Assembly (NCBI GenBank): GCA_018398575.1
Contig: JAGTXZ010000018.1
Location: forward strand, 3,038,001 to 3,102,000
Source of the DNA: Ampelomyces quisqualis
Lineage: Eukaryota > Ascomycota > Dothideomycetes > Pleosporales > Phaeosphaeriaceae
Direction of reading: 5' to 3'
Length of the DNA stretch: 64,000 nt
Shown: positions 21,779 to 32,698 of the stretch, piece after piece
Numbering within the stretch: the first letter of the stretch is position 1
How the letters are laid out: each line of letters opens with the position of its first letter
Translations under genes and position numbers: made by a program
Notes under the pieces: model-generated
Told to the model about the DNA's origin: nothing
Seen by the model: the letters and a program-made list of their open reading frames with translations, nothing else
The model's database searches: none

Positions 21779-24700
21779 GGGTACAATGGCTGTGACGCCG
21801 TTTTTTCTCATCTCCAGTTTCAATCTAATCAAGCTGTCCGGCGGCTGGCTCGTTCTTTCTTGTCGCCATAATTCCACCATGTATGCCAGCGTTTTCCACC
21901 AGTGACAGCTATCTCCGTTATCCTCGGCACACCTCGCAATTATCACTACGGCATGAAGCGCTGAAGTGCCCCACTGCCCCCACAGACAGCACGTTTTTGT
22001 ATGAGACCACAGTGCATCTTCCGACGAGATTTTCTGAAATCAGGTCCACGTGCATGCGAAAGTCATGACAATTGCCACAACGTTGTCTCCACCGCGCTCT
22101 GGAATCAGATTAACGGGTCTATAGCACGGAGACTGTCCTGATCAGAAATCGGCAGGAAGGATGCTTCCGATATTGCCGCTCTGAAGAGATCGCCATGGCC
22201 GGTTAAGGGCTCTCGGCACTTTAGCGCGGATTATCAGCATAGCCTTTCAGACGTAAGGCGCACCACGCAGAGATTCCAAGCACGAAGCTCGATGCACGAC
22301 GTTGCTTACAAGGTACATTCTCCGTTACCGACATTAGGGTAGAGACACTGCGCTAGTGAATAAAATGCGGAACGGCACAGCAAGGTTTCGCAACAGGAAT
22401 ATGGCGTGCATGCCAAGTCGGAAATGCATTGTCAAGACGACCCACTAAGTTATACGGAGTACCTTGGAGACTACACATATTCTCGCCTGCCCTGGTCAAA
22501 CGGCCGGCTGAGCCGCTGTGGCGAGATAAAAATGCAGCCTGTCACAATAACTACGATACAGGACGCCGAAGTTCCCCGTGCTTCGTGTAAATATAGCGAG
22601 TTAGGCAACTGCAGTAAGATCGGTCAGACAGGCCCCGCCTGACTCGTTGTGGTGTATTCATGGCGAGAAACATGACAACTGGATGAATATGTGATGCTTG
22701 CAGAAGCAGACAATTATCTGTCATCTGGCTCCGATGCTTGTAGCCTTGTACAGTCCCAATTTTACTTCGGAGCCCTCAGATATCTACAAAGTACATGGTC
22801 TCAAATGAGGACCCTACTAGCGCTGATATCAGGACGATGGATCTTTACTTGCGCGAGCGGATCTGCTTTTTAACTGCCCCACAGTCGTCATTCCAAGAAT
22901 TTTTCTGTCTAGTAAGAGGTGGCACATATCGTAGGAAGCGAGGCACACGTCTTTTTCGTCTTTGAACACGACGCTCTCTGGCTGTCCATTTTTCCGTCAA
23001 TTCACGTTCGAGCGAGTATCCGATAGAAGAAGCAAACGTTCTATATCTGTGCTGCTACAAAAAATCCGTGTTTCCTGTCTGTCTCACCGAATCCAGTTGT
23101 GCGTTCTATGCCCACACCGCAAAGAGCGCTGCAATACCACTTGTTTCTTTCTCGTCTCATCCATGCCCAACTCAGTTCTATGTGTCCCTGTTCACTCCTT
23201 CTGACTTGCTCGCGATGCCGCAGGCAATCTGCCTGCACTGTTGTGCGCATCCGATTACACTGGGTGTTGTCCATGCCTTCCAGAGTGCGCGTCGTGCTGG
23301 CAGCTGTCCTGAACTTGTATGACGACTGCTGCATTAAACTCTCATGATAGCGAACAAAAAGCCCTCCACTGCCATTTATGCCCTTGAATCTTGCTCGCTG
23401 CTGTCCTCGCTTTCGTTCTCTTGTCGCTGCTCTTCCTCACGCGTGTGCTCGTTGTAACGGGTGGGTCGAGGTATGTACGCACAAAGCGCTATGCTGCTGA
23501 GCGCGTTCGTTCAACTCCAAGATGAGATCGACAGTACACATGAAGTGCTGTGTAGGGTTGAGGCAGCCAATGCAATGTTGCTGGGCGCGTCTGTTGTTTG
23601 AGGTCGAGGCTGTGGGCTCGAGTGAGGCTGCACGTTTGCCCGCCCGAGTCTCTCGTAATGTGAGTGGGCGCTTTCTTGAGCCTGCCTTTCAACCAATGTC
23701 AGCCTGTTCTGTCACTTATGGCATGTTTGGAGGAGTGAGTCACTCGCACGATCGCGCGTGTGAGGCTCTATGGCGCTACCGCCGTCGGACGATGATCTTG
23801 GAATGGACAATGCTGCCGCAGGTTACGGCGAGGGGCGTGACAGAGCTCACCAGTGCTTTGAGTAGTGAGCAAAACCTGTCGCCGTGAGTCCATCAGCCAA
23901 AACGCGGAACACCCTTGGGGCATCGCAGCGACCTGACCCGTACTCTGGCTCGTGTCGTCGTCGCTCACTCGACGCGCGCACAACGAATCATCGGTGCTGC
24001 GCTGCTGAAGTGTCTTTTATTCCAGTCTCGAATCTCATCATAGGTATATTGGTAGCTACTGCAGCTCTCGCTCGCGCTGCTTGATCTCAGTGCACCGTTT
24101 AACAAGGCGCCTCGAGCCTGCGAGCTTGCGCTCAGCGACGCATCCTCACCCACGCGCGCAGTTCCCCAGTAGCTCGCAAAGTTCTTAACCTCCCGTAAGG
24201 CACTTGTCTGGCACTACTTGTCATCCAAGTAGCTCCTGTACGGAGTCCTTTCGGCAGTATATCTTCAGTGACACAGCAGAAAGTGAGCATCTCGAGCTAG
24301 CCGACAACACACTCAGATTCAGCGGTTAGGCACATCACTGGCAGGCACACCGGTCACAGTATGGCTCAAGGTTTCTACATGCGAGCCCGATTGATTTCTG
24401 CCTAGTATACTTCGCTCAGGTAAGGAATCAGGGCCTACGATACCACTCAAGACAAGAAGAACCTATTCAAGTGCAGCTCGAAAGTATCTCAGTATGACCA
24501 CTGAATAATTGCGAGCTATTCAGCCCTTCCTAAGCCTCATAGCAGGTCCCACAGCCTTGTATGCAGCGCATCAAAGGCCTCATTCTCACTGCCCTCGGCA
24601 AATCCTGCCCAACATATGGTCACCCACCGCATTCCCAGCCACTCTCTCCGCTTCACCTTGCCCTCCAGGCGGCCAAACTAGTGCCGGCAGTTCGCCAGAA

Positions 24701-24799
24701 CATCGGCAAAGCCTCGCACGGGCGTGGCACGGGCCAGTCACATGATACTAGCGTGCCCAGATCGCTAGCGCCGCGAGAGGTCCTTATCAACGGGCAGGC
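21779..24799. other. Three-kilobase region without a recognisable gene
   Basis: No frame here exceeds about 120 codons and none carries a family motif. One exact TACGGAGTAC copy lies at 22453-22462 and a near copy at about 24239. No transposon terminal repeats, transposase remnants or tRNA were recognised. With the following region it forms the largest gene-poor interval of the window. Confidence 0.5.
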
Positions 24800-25047
24800 A
24801 CCACGCCCACTACACCATTTTCCAGTCTCAACTCCACAATCACACAACTCAAAAAGCTTCTTCAATCAGCTCAACTACTTTCTTCCTTCATCATCACATC
24901 TTCCATTCCAACTTTCGACCTCAACCATCGAGTTCGACTTCCATCATGGCAACATCCATTCACTCATGGTGGCTTGGCACTTGGCACACTTGAAGTATTT
25001 ATCCTTCACCTTCAACCACCTTTGATAATCACTTACCTTTGACAGAC
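24800..25047 (+). other. CT-rich leader-like sequence preceding a repeat array
   Basis: The + strand is rich in C, T and A and poor in G, as in fungal 5' UTRs. A well-placed ATG (CCATCATGG context, near 24945) opens a frame that stops after 15 codons (MATSIHSWWLGTWHT). This looks like the start of a transcribed unit running into the repeats downstream, but no long coding frame follows. Transcription is inference. Confidence 0.35.
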
Positions 25048-25270
25048 ATCAACTCAAGCTTGGCTTCACATCACATCATCAACATAAGCCTTGCTTCACA
25101 TCACATCATCACCATCAGCAAGCATCATCATCAACATCAACTGAAGCCTTGCTCGACATCACATCATCACCATCACCTCAAGTCTTGCTTCATATTACAT
25201 CATCACCATCAACTCAAGTCTTGCTTCACATCACATGCTTCACCATCAGCAAGCATCATCATCATCATCA
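25048..25270 (+). repeat. Degenerate tandem array, unit about 36 bp, His/Ile-codon rich
   Basis: About six imperfect units containing CAAGTCTTGCTTCACATCAC-like cores separated by ATCATCACCATCA-like stretches. Variation in length and sequence between units is large, so it is a degenerate minisatellite merging with ATC/CAT microsatellite. All three frames of the + strand are partly open because the unit avoids stops. It directly precedes the five-copy 54-bp element. Confidence 0.7.
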
Positions 25271-25876
25271 TTCCGAGGTCCACTCCTGCACACTCTTGAT
25301 GGCGGCTTTCGAGCTCAGGACAATTCAAGAATGCAGTTGAGTACCAACCTCAGCCAAGTGCCTTCAGCTATGGCCTCGAAGCCTTCATGGTATGTCCTTT
25401 CCTTCTCCCATTGGTTTTTCTGCTCACAATTCCCAGAACAAAAAAAACCAAAAAAAAAACAGCTCCTGCACACTCTTGATGGCGGCTTTCGAGCTCAGGA
25501 CAATTCAAGAATGCAGCTGAGTACAACAACCAACCCCAACTTCGCCTCACGAGGCACAACAACGTTTACGACATCGCCCAAATCCCTCCTTCTCTTGCAC
25601 ACTCTTGATGGCGGCCTTTGGGCTCAGGACAATTCAAGAATGCATCTGAAGCACCCTCATCGACGTATACGACTTCGACCGAATCCCTCGTTCCCTCCCA
25701 AAAAACACAGCTACTTCTGCACACCCTTGATGGCGGCTTTCGAGCTCAGGTCAATTCAAGAATGCAGCTGCAGCACACTCATCACGATGAGTCCGACATC
25801 AACAACAACATCACCACTTCATTGCACACTCTTGATGGCGGCTTTCGAGCTCAGGACAATTCAAGACTGCAACTGA
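25235..25876 (+). other. Open frame spanning the 54-bp elements (coding status uncertain)
   Basis: From ATG 25235 an open frame of 213 codons crosses all five copies, reading LLHTLDGGFRAQDNSRMQLS at copies 1 and 2, a variant at copy 3, and the other frame (MAAFELRSIQECS) at copies 4 and 5. A second frame (25618-25914) reads copies 4 and 5 in the LHTLDGG register. A plausible intron (GTATGT...CCCAG, 25390-25436) lies between copies 1 and 2. Differences between copies are about as often non-synonymous as synonymous in both registers, so protein selection is not shown. It may be a repeat-peptide gene, or non-coding. Confidence 0.25.
25287..25876 (+). repeat. Five interspersed copies of a nearly identical 54-bp element
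   Basis: Copies begin at 25287, 25467, 25596, 25718 and 25823 (spacings 180, 129, 122 and 105 bp), all on the + strand. Each starts TGCACACTCTTGATGGCGGC and runs to about 25340, 25520, 25649, 25771 and 25876. Copies differ by one to four substitutions over the 54 bases, while spacers are largely unrelated, except that a 27-base stretch at 25562-25588 matches 25663-25689 at 23 positions. In one frame every copy reads LHTLDGGFRAQ plus about eight residues; in another it reads MAAFELRTIQECS followed by a stop in copies 1 and 2 (variants elsewhere). Copies 1-3 share a frame, copies 4-5 are shifted by two. No known protein repeat matches. See findings. Confidence 0.85.
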
Positions 25877-25914
25877 AGCTCACTCAAACATCATCATCAT
25901 CATCAACAACATGA

Positions 25915-26586
25915 ACAACACCAACAACACTCCATGGCTTTGCTAACAGTCAAGAGCTTTTGCTCGACTGCTTGTTGGACCTTTTCATGGTCATGGATCT
26001 GGTTTGGTTGGTGGTTTGGATCAAAGTAGTTTTGTCACATCACGAAGAATGAATGATAACTACTTCACATTACTTGTTGTTTGCTTTGCTTTGCGTGTGA
26101 CTCGACTCGACTTGATCTGACTTGATGCTTCTCTTCCATGCTAGCTTGATACTTCCCTTCTCTTCCCTCTCTTCCCTCCCCCCTCCACCCATCGCTCGCA
26201 CTACCTCCCCACCACGACGTACTCGACCAAGCGGCGCCGCGCAGGTCGCACATGGCACAAACCCAGCGCGAGTGACAAGGTAGGGTGTCTCACGACAGCG
26301 GCGTAAAGCCAGCTAGCCAGCCAGCCAGACAGACAAGCGCATGTGGACATGCGTGCGGGAAGAAAGTCAACGCGCAGAAAAGCGTTGCAGGACGTTGGGG
26401 TCGTTGGAAGCATCAATCAGGTGAGATGTTGCCACGAGGCGAACGAGCGCATGGGTACAAAAGCGAACGAGGACGAGGGAGGAGTCTGGAGAGACAATGG
26501 TTTCATGGAGATGGTATGGTGTATTCAAAGCAACATGACGAGCTAGGCTTCTATTTCCGATACCTCCCACCATGCTCACTCCCGTG
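25915..26586. other. Intergenic region downstream of the repeat locus
   Basis: From the end of the repeat locus to the stop codon of the Ark1-like kinase (-). Contains pyrimidine-rich runs near 26150-26180 and no supported gene. Confidence 0.5.
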
Positions 26587-29500
26587 TCAAACGTCCCTTG
26601 TATTTCCTTTCGGGATGTCCCTTTCTACCATCTCTAACCCACTTAGGCTTGGGTATCGCTTGCTAAATCTATCTACATCCCACTCCTCTCCGCCCTGCAC
26701 ACCACTAGCAAGCTTCTCCCTACCCGCCGGCGCCGCTTTCGTAGGCGACGTCGCCGACCCGCCAGTCTGCAGATTTTTCGGTTTAGGCGGCGCGCGTGGC
26801 GCGGGGCCGGATGGAGCGCGGAGATTGATGGCTGGAGGGGCGGATGTAGAGGGTATGGGAGGAGGCATGTTGGGTCGAATGGACGCTGGTTTAGTGTAGC
26901 TGAGGTCTTGTTGTTGTGAGGACAAAGGCATGTTGATTGGTTTGCGCGCGATGGAAGGCGGAGGTTGGCGCAAACCGGATTGATCTTGAGGACGCGTGGG
27001 GAGGGGTTTGCTGGTGTTGGTGTACTTGCCATATCCCTCGGCAGTGCGGTTAATGGTTGCGGGCTTACTGCTTTCATCGAGGAGGCTCTTCACACGGTTC
27101 TGGATGGTCGAGGCTTTGGATGGGACGCGCGGTTTGCTGCCGGTGCCTTGTTGCGAGACGCGCTGGCGGTATTCGGCGGCTGCGGCCTCGACGCGGCGCT
27201 CTTCCTCGCTGAGGCGGCGGCGCTCGAGCTCTCTGCGGACTTCGGGTGGTAGATCCTGTGTCTCGTCGATTGCGCTGCGGTCATCGTCGCTGAGTCCTCC
27301 AGTGGCTTCTGACCCTGCTATTGGCGTGAGGATCACATTGTCTCTCTGGGGGTCGATCAATTGGTCAGTCGTGGTTATTGACGGCTGATCACGCTCATAC
27401 TCTGGCGTCTTGTTGTGCTCAAAACGTCGGAATGCATCGCCGAATCTGCCTTTGACAATGTGCTTTGTGTTGCTGGTCAACGAGGAAAAGCTAGCCCGCT
27501 TGGTATGCTTGGATTGTGAGCTGCTTCTGCGATGTTTGTGCTTGTGATCAGGCGCCTCTTCCCGTTCAATAGCTCGGAGGAAATCAATGCTTGATCTAAC
27601 ATTCTTCTCTTCTGGCCCAGGCGGAGAGTCGTCTATGGCGCTCGAGGTTGTACGACGCTGCAGAGACGGCGCATCGAAGCTTCGTCCTGGAGCCGTTTCG
27701 CGGTCGCGCAGATAGTCCAAATTGTTCTCAACGTACATGCTTGCGGGACGAGCACTGGGATTCGCCGACTTGGATCGGTCAAGTGCACTTCCGAGATCCA
27801 TTGCAGATGGCCGTGAGCTCTCAAGCGAAGGGCGAGATGATGCAGGAGATTTCGGTATGGTCAAATTCGACATGTGTGATCTTGATCGTGAATCCATCAA
27901 AGGCCTCGTGGGTACTGAGAAATCCGACTTCCGTAATGGGCTGGCTTGTGGGCTTTCAAATGTTCCGTGCTTGCTCAAGGCACGGTCGTGGTGAGCAGGC
28001 GCAGGTACCTTCCATATTGGCCGGCTATTGACATCAGGTAGCTTCCGCGGGGTCGGGACTGGAGATGAAAGAGGTGATGTCTGCACACCTGTAGATACCA
28101 TGCCGACATGTTGTGGGTTTGGTTGTACAATGGCTGGGTTGGGCGATCGAGGACTGTCCTTTGCTTCAAAAGCCTTGGATTTCTTGATAGATACTGTCCT
28201 GGAAACAGTGGCTGACGGTACAAAGGACAAAGACTTTGTAGGTGATGACACCGAGTCCACTTTTGTGGCTGGAGGTAGGGCAAATGCATCGTCTGCCAGT
28301 GCCTGGACAACGCGTTTGCTAAGATTGGGATCGGGTGTCGGAGGCCCTTGACCAAAGTCGAACTTTTGACCGCGATCATGTAGCAGCGAGAACTCGTCGA
28401 GAGACGGAAAGCGTGATGCAAGCTCATCTGCTGCCGCACGTCGGACTTGAACATCCTGAGAATCAAGAGCTGCAAATGGATCAGAGGCCGTGCCTCTCAT
28501 GGGCGAGAGACTTGGCTTCGCAGCCGGCGGTTGCTGAGCTGGGCCGTTTGGCCTTCCTCTTCGCATTGGTGTGATGTCGGGTATTTGCTGCAATTGCTTG
28601 ACAGGTGCGACCTTTTGGATACCAACCAATGGTGGGACATCTGCTTCAACGGCCGGTAATTGCTGGTTCCTCTGTGCTTCTGATGGTGTGGGTTCAGAAT
28701 AGATCTGAATGGCATGAGCGCGCGAAGAGTAAGCGTGGGAGATTGACATACGTCTTTGATGGGGACTGCTCGGTGCCTCATGGAGCAGACCTCGGCGACA
28801 ACCTGGTATATGTTTGGTCGATGCTGTGGGTTCTCTCGCAGCATCCATCCTAGACGCACATCAGCTGTTATCCGTGGCTCGGGTCAGGCGTGACCCACCT
28901 ATGAGCTTCTTTATCCTATCGGAGAATTGCGGATACGACGGGTACTTGAAGGTGGCGTTCAAGATGGCCATCTGGCCCACGTCCTCGAATGGGGTTGTGT
29001 AGTAGCATAGCTTGTATAAAAGCACGCCGAGTGCCCAGATGTCGCTCTTCTCGTCGATTGGCTGCTTCCGGTATACGTCTATCATCTCCGGACTGCGGTA
29101 CTGCAGCGTGGTATGCCGTTGCACGTCGTCCTCAATCAGGCGTCCCTCGGCGGCAGTGGTTGCAGCGGGGCGTGGCGGTGCAGTGGAGCCAAAATCGCAG
29201 AGCTTGTAGACTTTGTTGCCCGAGACGGTGGTGATGAGGACGTTCTCGACCTTGAGATCGCGGTGGAGGAGCGGCGGCTTGAGGTAGTGCATCGTGGCAA
29301 CGCCCTCGGCAACATCGGCGAAGATGTGCAGGATCTCGGGCTCGGTGAGGCGGTGCTGCAAGCGCGTATTCATGAAGTCGATCAAGCCTCCGCCGGAACA
29401 GAACTCCATGAGGAGGAAGACCTCGTACCCCCCACCCTTGAGCTGCGAAGCGTGCGAATCCATGTAGGTGACAATCTTGTGGTGGCCCTTGAGCTTCTTC

Positions 29501-29796
29501 ATGGTCTCGACCTCGGTGCGCATGTTTGCCAGGGCCTCTTTGTCGGGCACGGCCACGCGCTTCAAGACGGCGACCTCTGGGGTGCGGCCATGGGGCTTGG
29601 GGAGGCGGACGAGGTACACGTGGGCGAAGCCGCCTTCGGAGAGGTATTTCTCGATGGTGACGCGGTGGCTGCCGACGTGCACCTTGGTGCCCGAGGCAAA
29701 GGTTCCGGCGGGGGCATTGAAGACGGCAATGGGTGCTGGCGCGCCGTGTGCTGCGTGCTGGGCCATGGCGTGGGGGGGGTAGTGGGCGGAAGACAT
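26587..29796 (-). CDS. Ark1/Prk1-family serine/threonine kinase (actin and endocytosis regulator)
   Basis: Start ATG 29796; exons (+ coordinates) 28899-29796, 28752-28849 and 26587-28704 with introns of 49 and 47 nt; 1037 aa. The N-terminal kinase domain (about residues 40-330) has glycine loop SEGGFAHVY, Lys79 in VAVLKRV, HRDLKVEN with catalytic Asp180, and CDFGS with Asp201. The activation segment has TTLQYRSPEMID, the signature of the Ark/Prk/NAK family. The second exon supplies GWMLRENPQHRPNIYQVV, the end of the domain. The remaining 700 residues are low-complexity, with Pro-rich and basic patches and a conserved-looking DVDRFSKRYPSLSGLE near the end. Yeast relatives phosphorylate endocytic coat proteins at cortical actin patches. 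Confidence 0.9.
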
Positions 29797-30850
29797 GGCG
29801 AGCGGCGGCGGCGGAGGAGCGGCAGCAGCGGGCGGACTACTTTCTGCGCATAGAGCTGGTCAACGAGGCGGCGCGGCCGGCATCGAGCTTGGTGGGCGTG
29901 TGCAGCCTGTGGTGGTGACGTCCGTTCACATGTGGTTACATACAAGCCATGGCGGTCGCAGGCACGGTGTGGTGTGGCGCTGGTGTGGCGCTGGTGTGGC
30001 GTCACGGGCAGCGTGGTTCCGATTGGAGCCTGACGTTCGCAGCAGAGTCACGACTCACTCCACGTCACGTGGTAGTGTCACCACAGCATCACTGCCGATG
30101 TCATTCGGACATGGCGACACAAGTCCGTGAGGCCATCGGCAGCTGCAAGACACGGCCAGGACATGCACGGCCGCTGTCTACGAGTAGCATGAGGCGCACC
30201 CAGCGACGGATGCTAAGACGGCGCTGTCTACGAGTAGCATGAGGCGCGTCGCGTACTAGATGGCACAGCAGCCGGTGTTGACTATGCCACGCGGCGCCCA
30301 GCTCTTCTGCCACTGCCTCGCTCGCCGCCTGGATGCGTGCCATGTCGACGCAGATCCAGATGGAAACGTCGTCAGTGCAGAGGCGTCGCGATTGCGGGGT
30401 TGCAGCATGCAGCTTACTCTGGGGCGCGACGGCGACGTCTCGACGAGTGTTGCTTCAACCACATGACGCCGTCCAGGCCCACCAGGGGGCTGGCCTTGGC
30501 GCAAACGGGCAGCGTCGACGATCCGTCTCACCTCGCCCGGAAGGGACGACGACATATATACGTCTGCCTTCACACCTCCCCCGGCCTGCACCCGCCGCCG
30601 TCGTCGCAGCCCCGTCCCAACTTGCCTGCTTGCTGCTGGCTGCTGGCTGCACCCTGCCTTCACCCTCTGCACCCTCTGCACCCCGTGACCTCTCCCGCCC
30701 GCGACTGTGACGTACGCTGCCATGCTGCACGCCGCGTCGACCTGCCAACCGCTGCCATACATGCACCTGCACCCTGCCGCCGCCAGGCCACCACCACACC
30801 AACCCGTCTCAACCGCCATCAACGAACGCTCCACGCCGCCGGTCCACGCC
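29797..30850. promoter_or_regulatory. Divergent intergenic region between the Ark1-like kinase and the Grr1-like gene
   Basis: About 1 kb, GC-rich, with a 26-bp perfect direct repeat at 30172-30197 and 30222-30247. An upstream in-frame ATG at 30722 could extend the Grr1-like protein by 43 low-complexity residues. The long frames on either strand here show no domain and look like products of high GC content. Confidence 0.45.
30172..30247 (+). repeat. 26-bp perfect direct repeat, 50-bp period
   Basis: The same 26 bases occur at 30172-30197 and 30222-30247, separated by 24 bases. Two copies only. Could be a duplicated regulatory site or a replication-slippage product. Confidence 0.75.
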
Positions 30851-32698
30851 ATGTCGCGCTCACGCAGAGCACAGCGCAACACCAGCCCCTCGCGCTCCGA
30901 CTCGTCCGCGTCTACTTCGCCCGAGCGTGGCTTCGACGATGACAAAGACTCCATCATGCTCAACTCCAACGACTCGCTCTCCTCGCTTGCGCCCTCCATC
31001 GCGCCCGACGACGACAGCGACGCTAGCCGCCGCGCCCTGGAGGAGCTGAACCGAATCTCACCCGTCTCACGCCTGCCCGCCGAGCTCATCATCGCCGTCT
31101 TCGCCAAGCTCAGCTCGTCCGCCGACCTCAAGCACTGCATGCTCGTCTCCAAGGACTGGTCGAGAAACGCCGTCGGCCTGCTCTGGCACCGCCCGGCCAC
31201 GAACAAGTGGGCCAATGTCAAGACGGTCATAACCACGGTGCGCACCGCCAACAGCTTCTTCGACTACAGCAGCCTGATCAAGCGCCTCAACCTCTCTGCC
31301 CTCGGCAGCGAAGTCAGCGATGGCACCTTGGGCCCGCTATCCGCCTGCAAGCGCGTAGAGCGACTGACGCTGACCAACTGCACCAAACTGACCGACTTGA
31401 GCCTAGAAGCCATGCTCCACGACAACCGCAGTCTCCTCGCCCTCGACGTCACAAGCGTCGACTCCATCACCGACAGGACCATGTACGCCCTGGCTAAGAA
31501 CGCCATACGTCTGCAGGGGCTCAACATCACAAACTGCAAGCGCATCACGGACGAGTCGTTGGAAGAGGTGGCCAAGAACTGCAGGCATCTCAAGCGCCTC
31601 AAGCTCAACGGTTGCACCCAACTGACTGACAGGAGCATCATTGCCTTTGCTCTGCACTGCCGCTACATTCTCGAAATCGACTTGCACGACTGCAAGAACC
31701 TCGCCGACGAGTCCATCACCACTCTCATCACAGAGGGCCCGCAACTGCGCGAGCTACGGCTAGCCCACTGCTGGAAAATCACAGACCAGGCCTTTCTCCG
31801 TCTGCCGTCCGACGCCTCGTACGAAAGCCTTCGCATACTCGATCTGACCGACTGCGTCGAGCTACAAGATTCTGGTGTCCAGAAGATTGTCTACGCCGCG
31901 CCCCGCCTCCGCAACCTCGTCCTTGCCAAGTGCCGCAACATTACAGACCGAGCTGTTTTGGCCATCACGCGCTTGGGAAAGAACTTGCACTACATACATC
32001 TCGGCCACTGCTCGCGAATCACAGACGTCGGCGTTGCCCAGCTGGTCAAACTGTGTAACCGCATACGTTACATCGATTTGGCCTGCTGCACAAACCTCAC
32101 AGACAACTCGGTCATGCAATTGGCCACACTCCCAAAGTTGAAGCGCATCGGACTTGTCAAGTGTGCAGCCATCACAGACCGCAGTATTCTGGCTCTCGCA
32201 AAGCCAAAGCAGGTCGGAACTGGCGGACCAATCGCACTCAGCGTGCTCGAGAGAGTGCATCTCAGCTACTGCACCAATCTCACCCTCGCTGTACGTACAT
32301 GACTCTTGCCACGATTTCTGTTCTCTTGCTAACGTACCCAGGGCATCCACGCTCTCCTCAACAGCTGCCCCCGCCTCACCCATCTCAGCTTGACCGGCGT
32401 CCAAGCCTTCCTCCGCGACGACCTTCTCGTCTTCTGCCGAGAAGCCCCACCCGAGTTCAACGAACATCAGCGCGACGTCTTCTGCGTCTTCAGTGGCCTC
32501 GGCGTCTCCCGTCTCCGTGGTTTTCTCAACCACACCGGCCAGACTGCCGATCAAGGCGGCTACCATGGCCAAGCAACCATGTTCGAGGACGCCGAGGAAG
32601 GAGACCAAATAGGCCACGTCACGAACCAGACCAACGGCATGGCCATTGAAGAAGTCATTGACGACGAGACTTTTGACGACAGCGAGATGATGGGATAG
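30851..32698 (+). CDS. F-box / leucine-rich-repeat protein, Grr1 (GrrA) type SCF subunit
   Basis: Exons 30851-32290 and 32342-32698 with a 51-nt intron (GTACGT, GCTAAC, CCCAG); 598 aa from ATG 30851. I chose this ATG because MSRSRRAQRN begins the charged N terminus, while the upstream ATG 30722 adds only His/Pro/Ala-rich residues. The F-box is at about residues 69-112 (ISPVSRLPAELIIAVFAKL...LVSKDW). It is followed by about a dozen cysteine-containing LRRs of the form LxxLxLxxCxxITDxxL (for example LNITNCKRITDESLEEVAKNC). The protein would recruit phosphorylated substrates to the SCF ubiquitin ligase; yeast Grr1 acts in glucose signalling, G1 cyclin turnover and, in filamentous fungi, sexual development. 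The acidic tail is unremarkable. Confidence 0.92.

Noticed and set aside
24561..25025. 154-codon frame in the CT-rich leader
   Set aside because: Composition follows the leader base bias (His, Ser, Pro, Leu), with no motif; probably untranslated sequence.
25048..25876. CRISPR-like array (repeats with spacers)
   Set aside because: Repeats are 54 bp with irregular spacing, the upstream units are degenerate, there are no cas genes, and the genome is eukaryotic.
25235..25914. Dikaritin-type or pheromone precursor gene
   Set aside because: No signal peptide, no KR processing sites between modules, no CAAX end, and no modification enzymes nearby.
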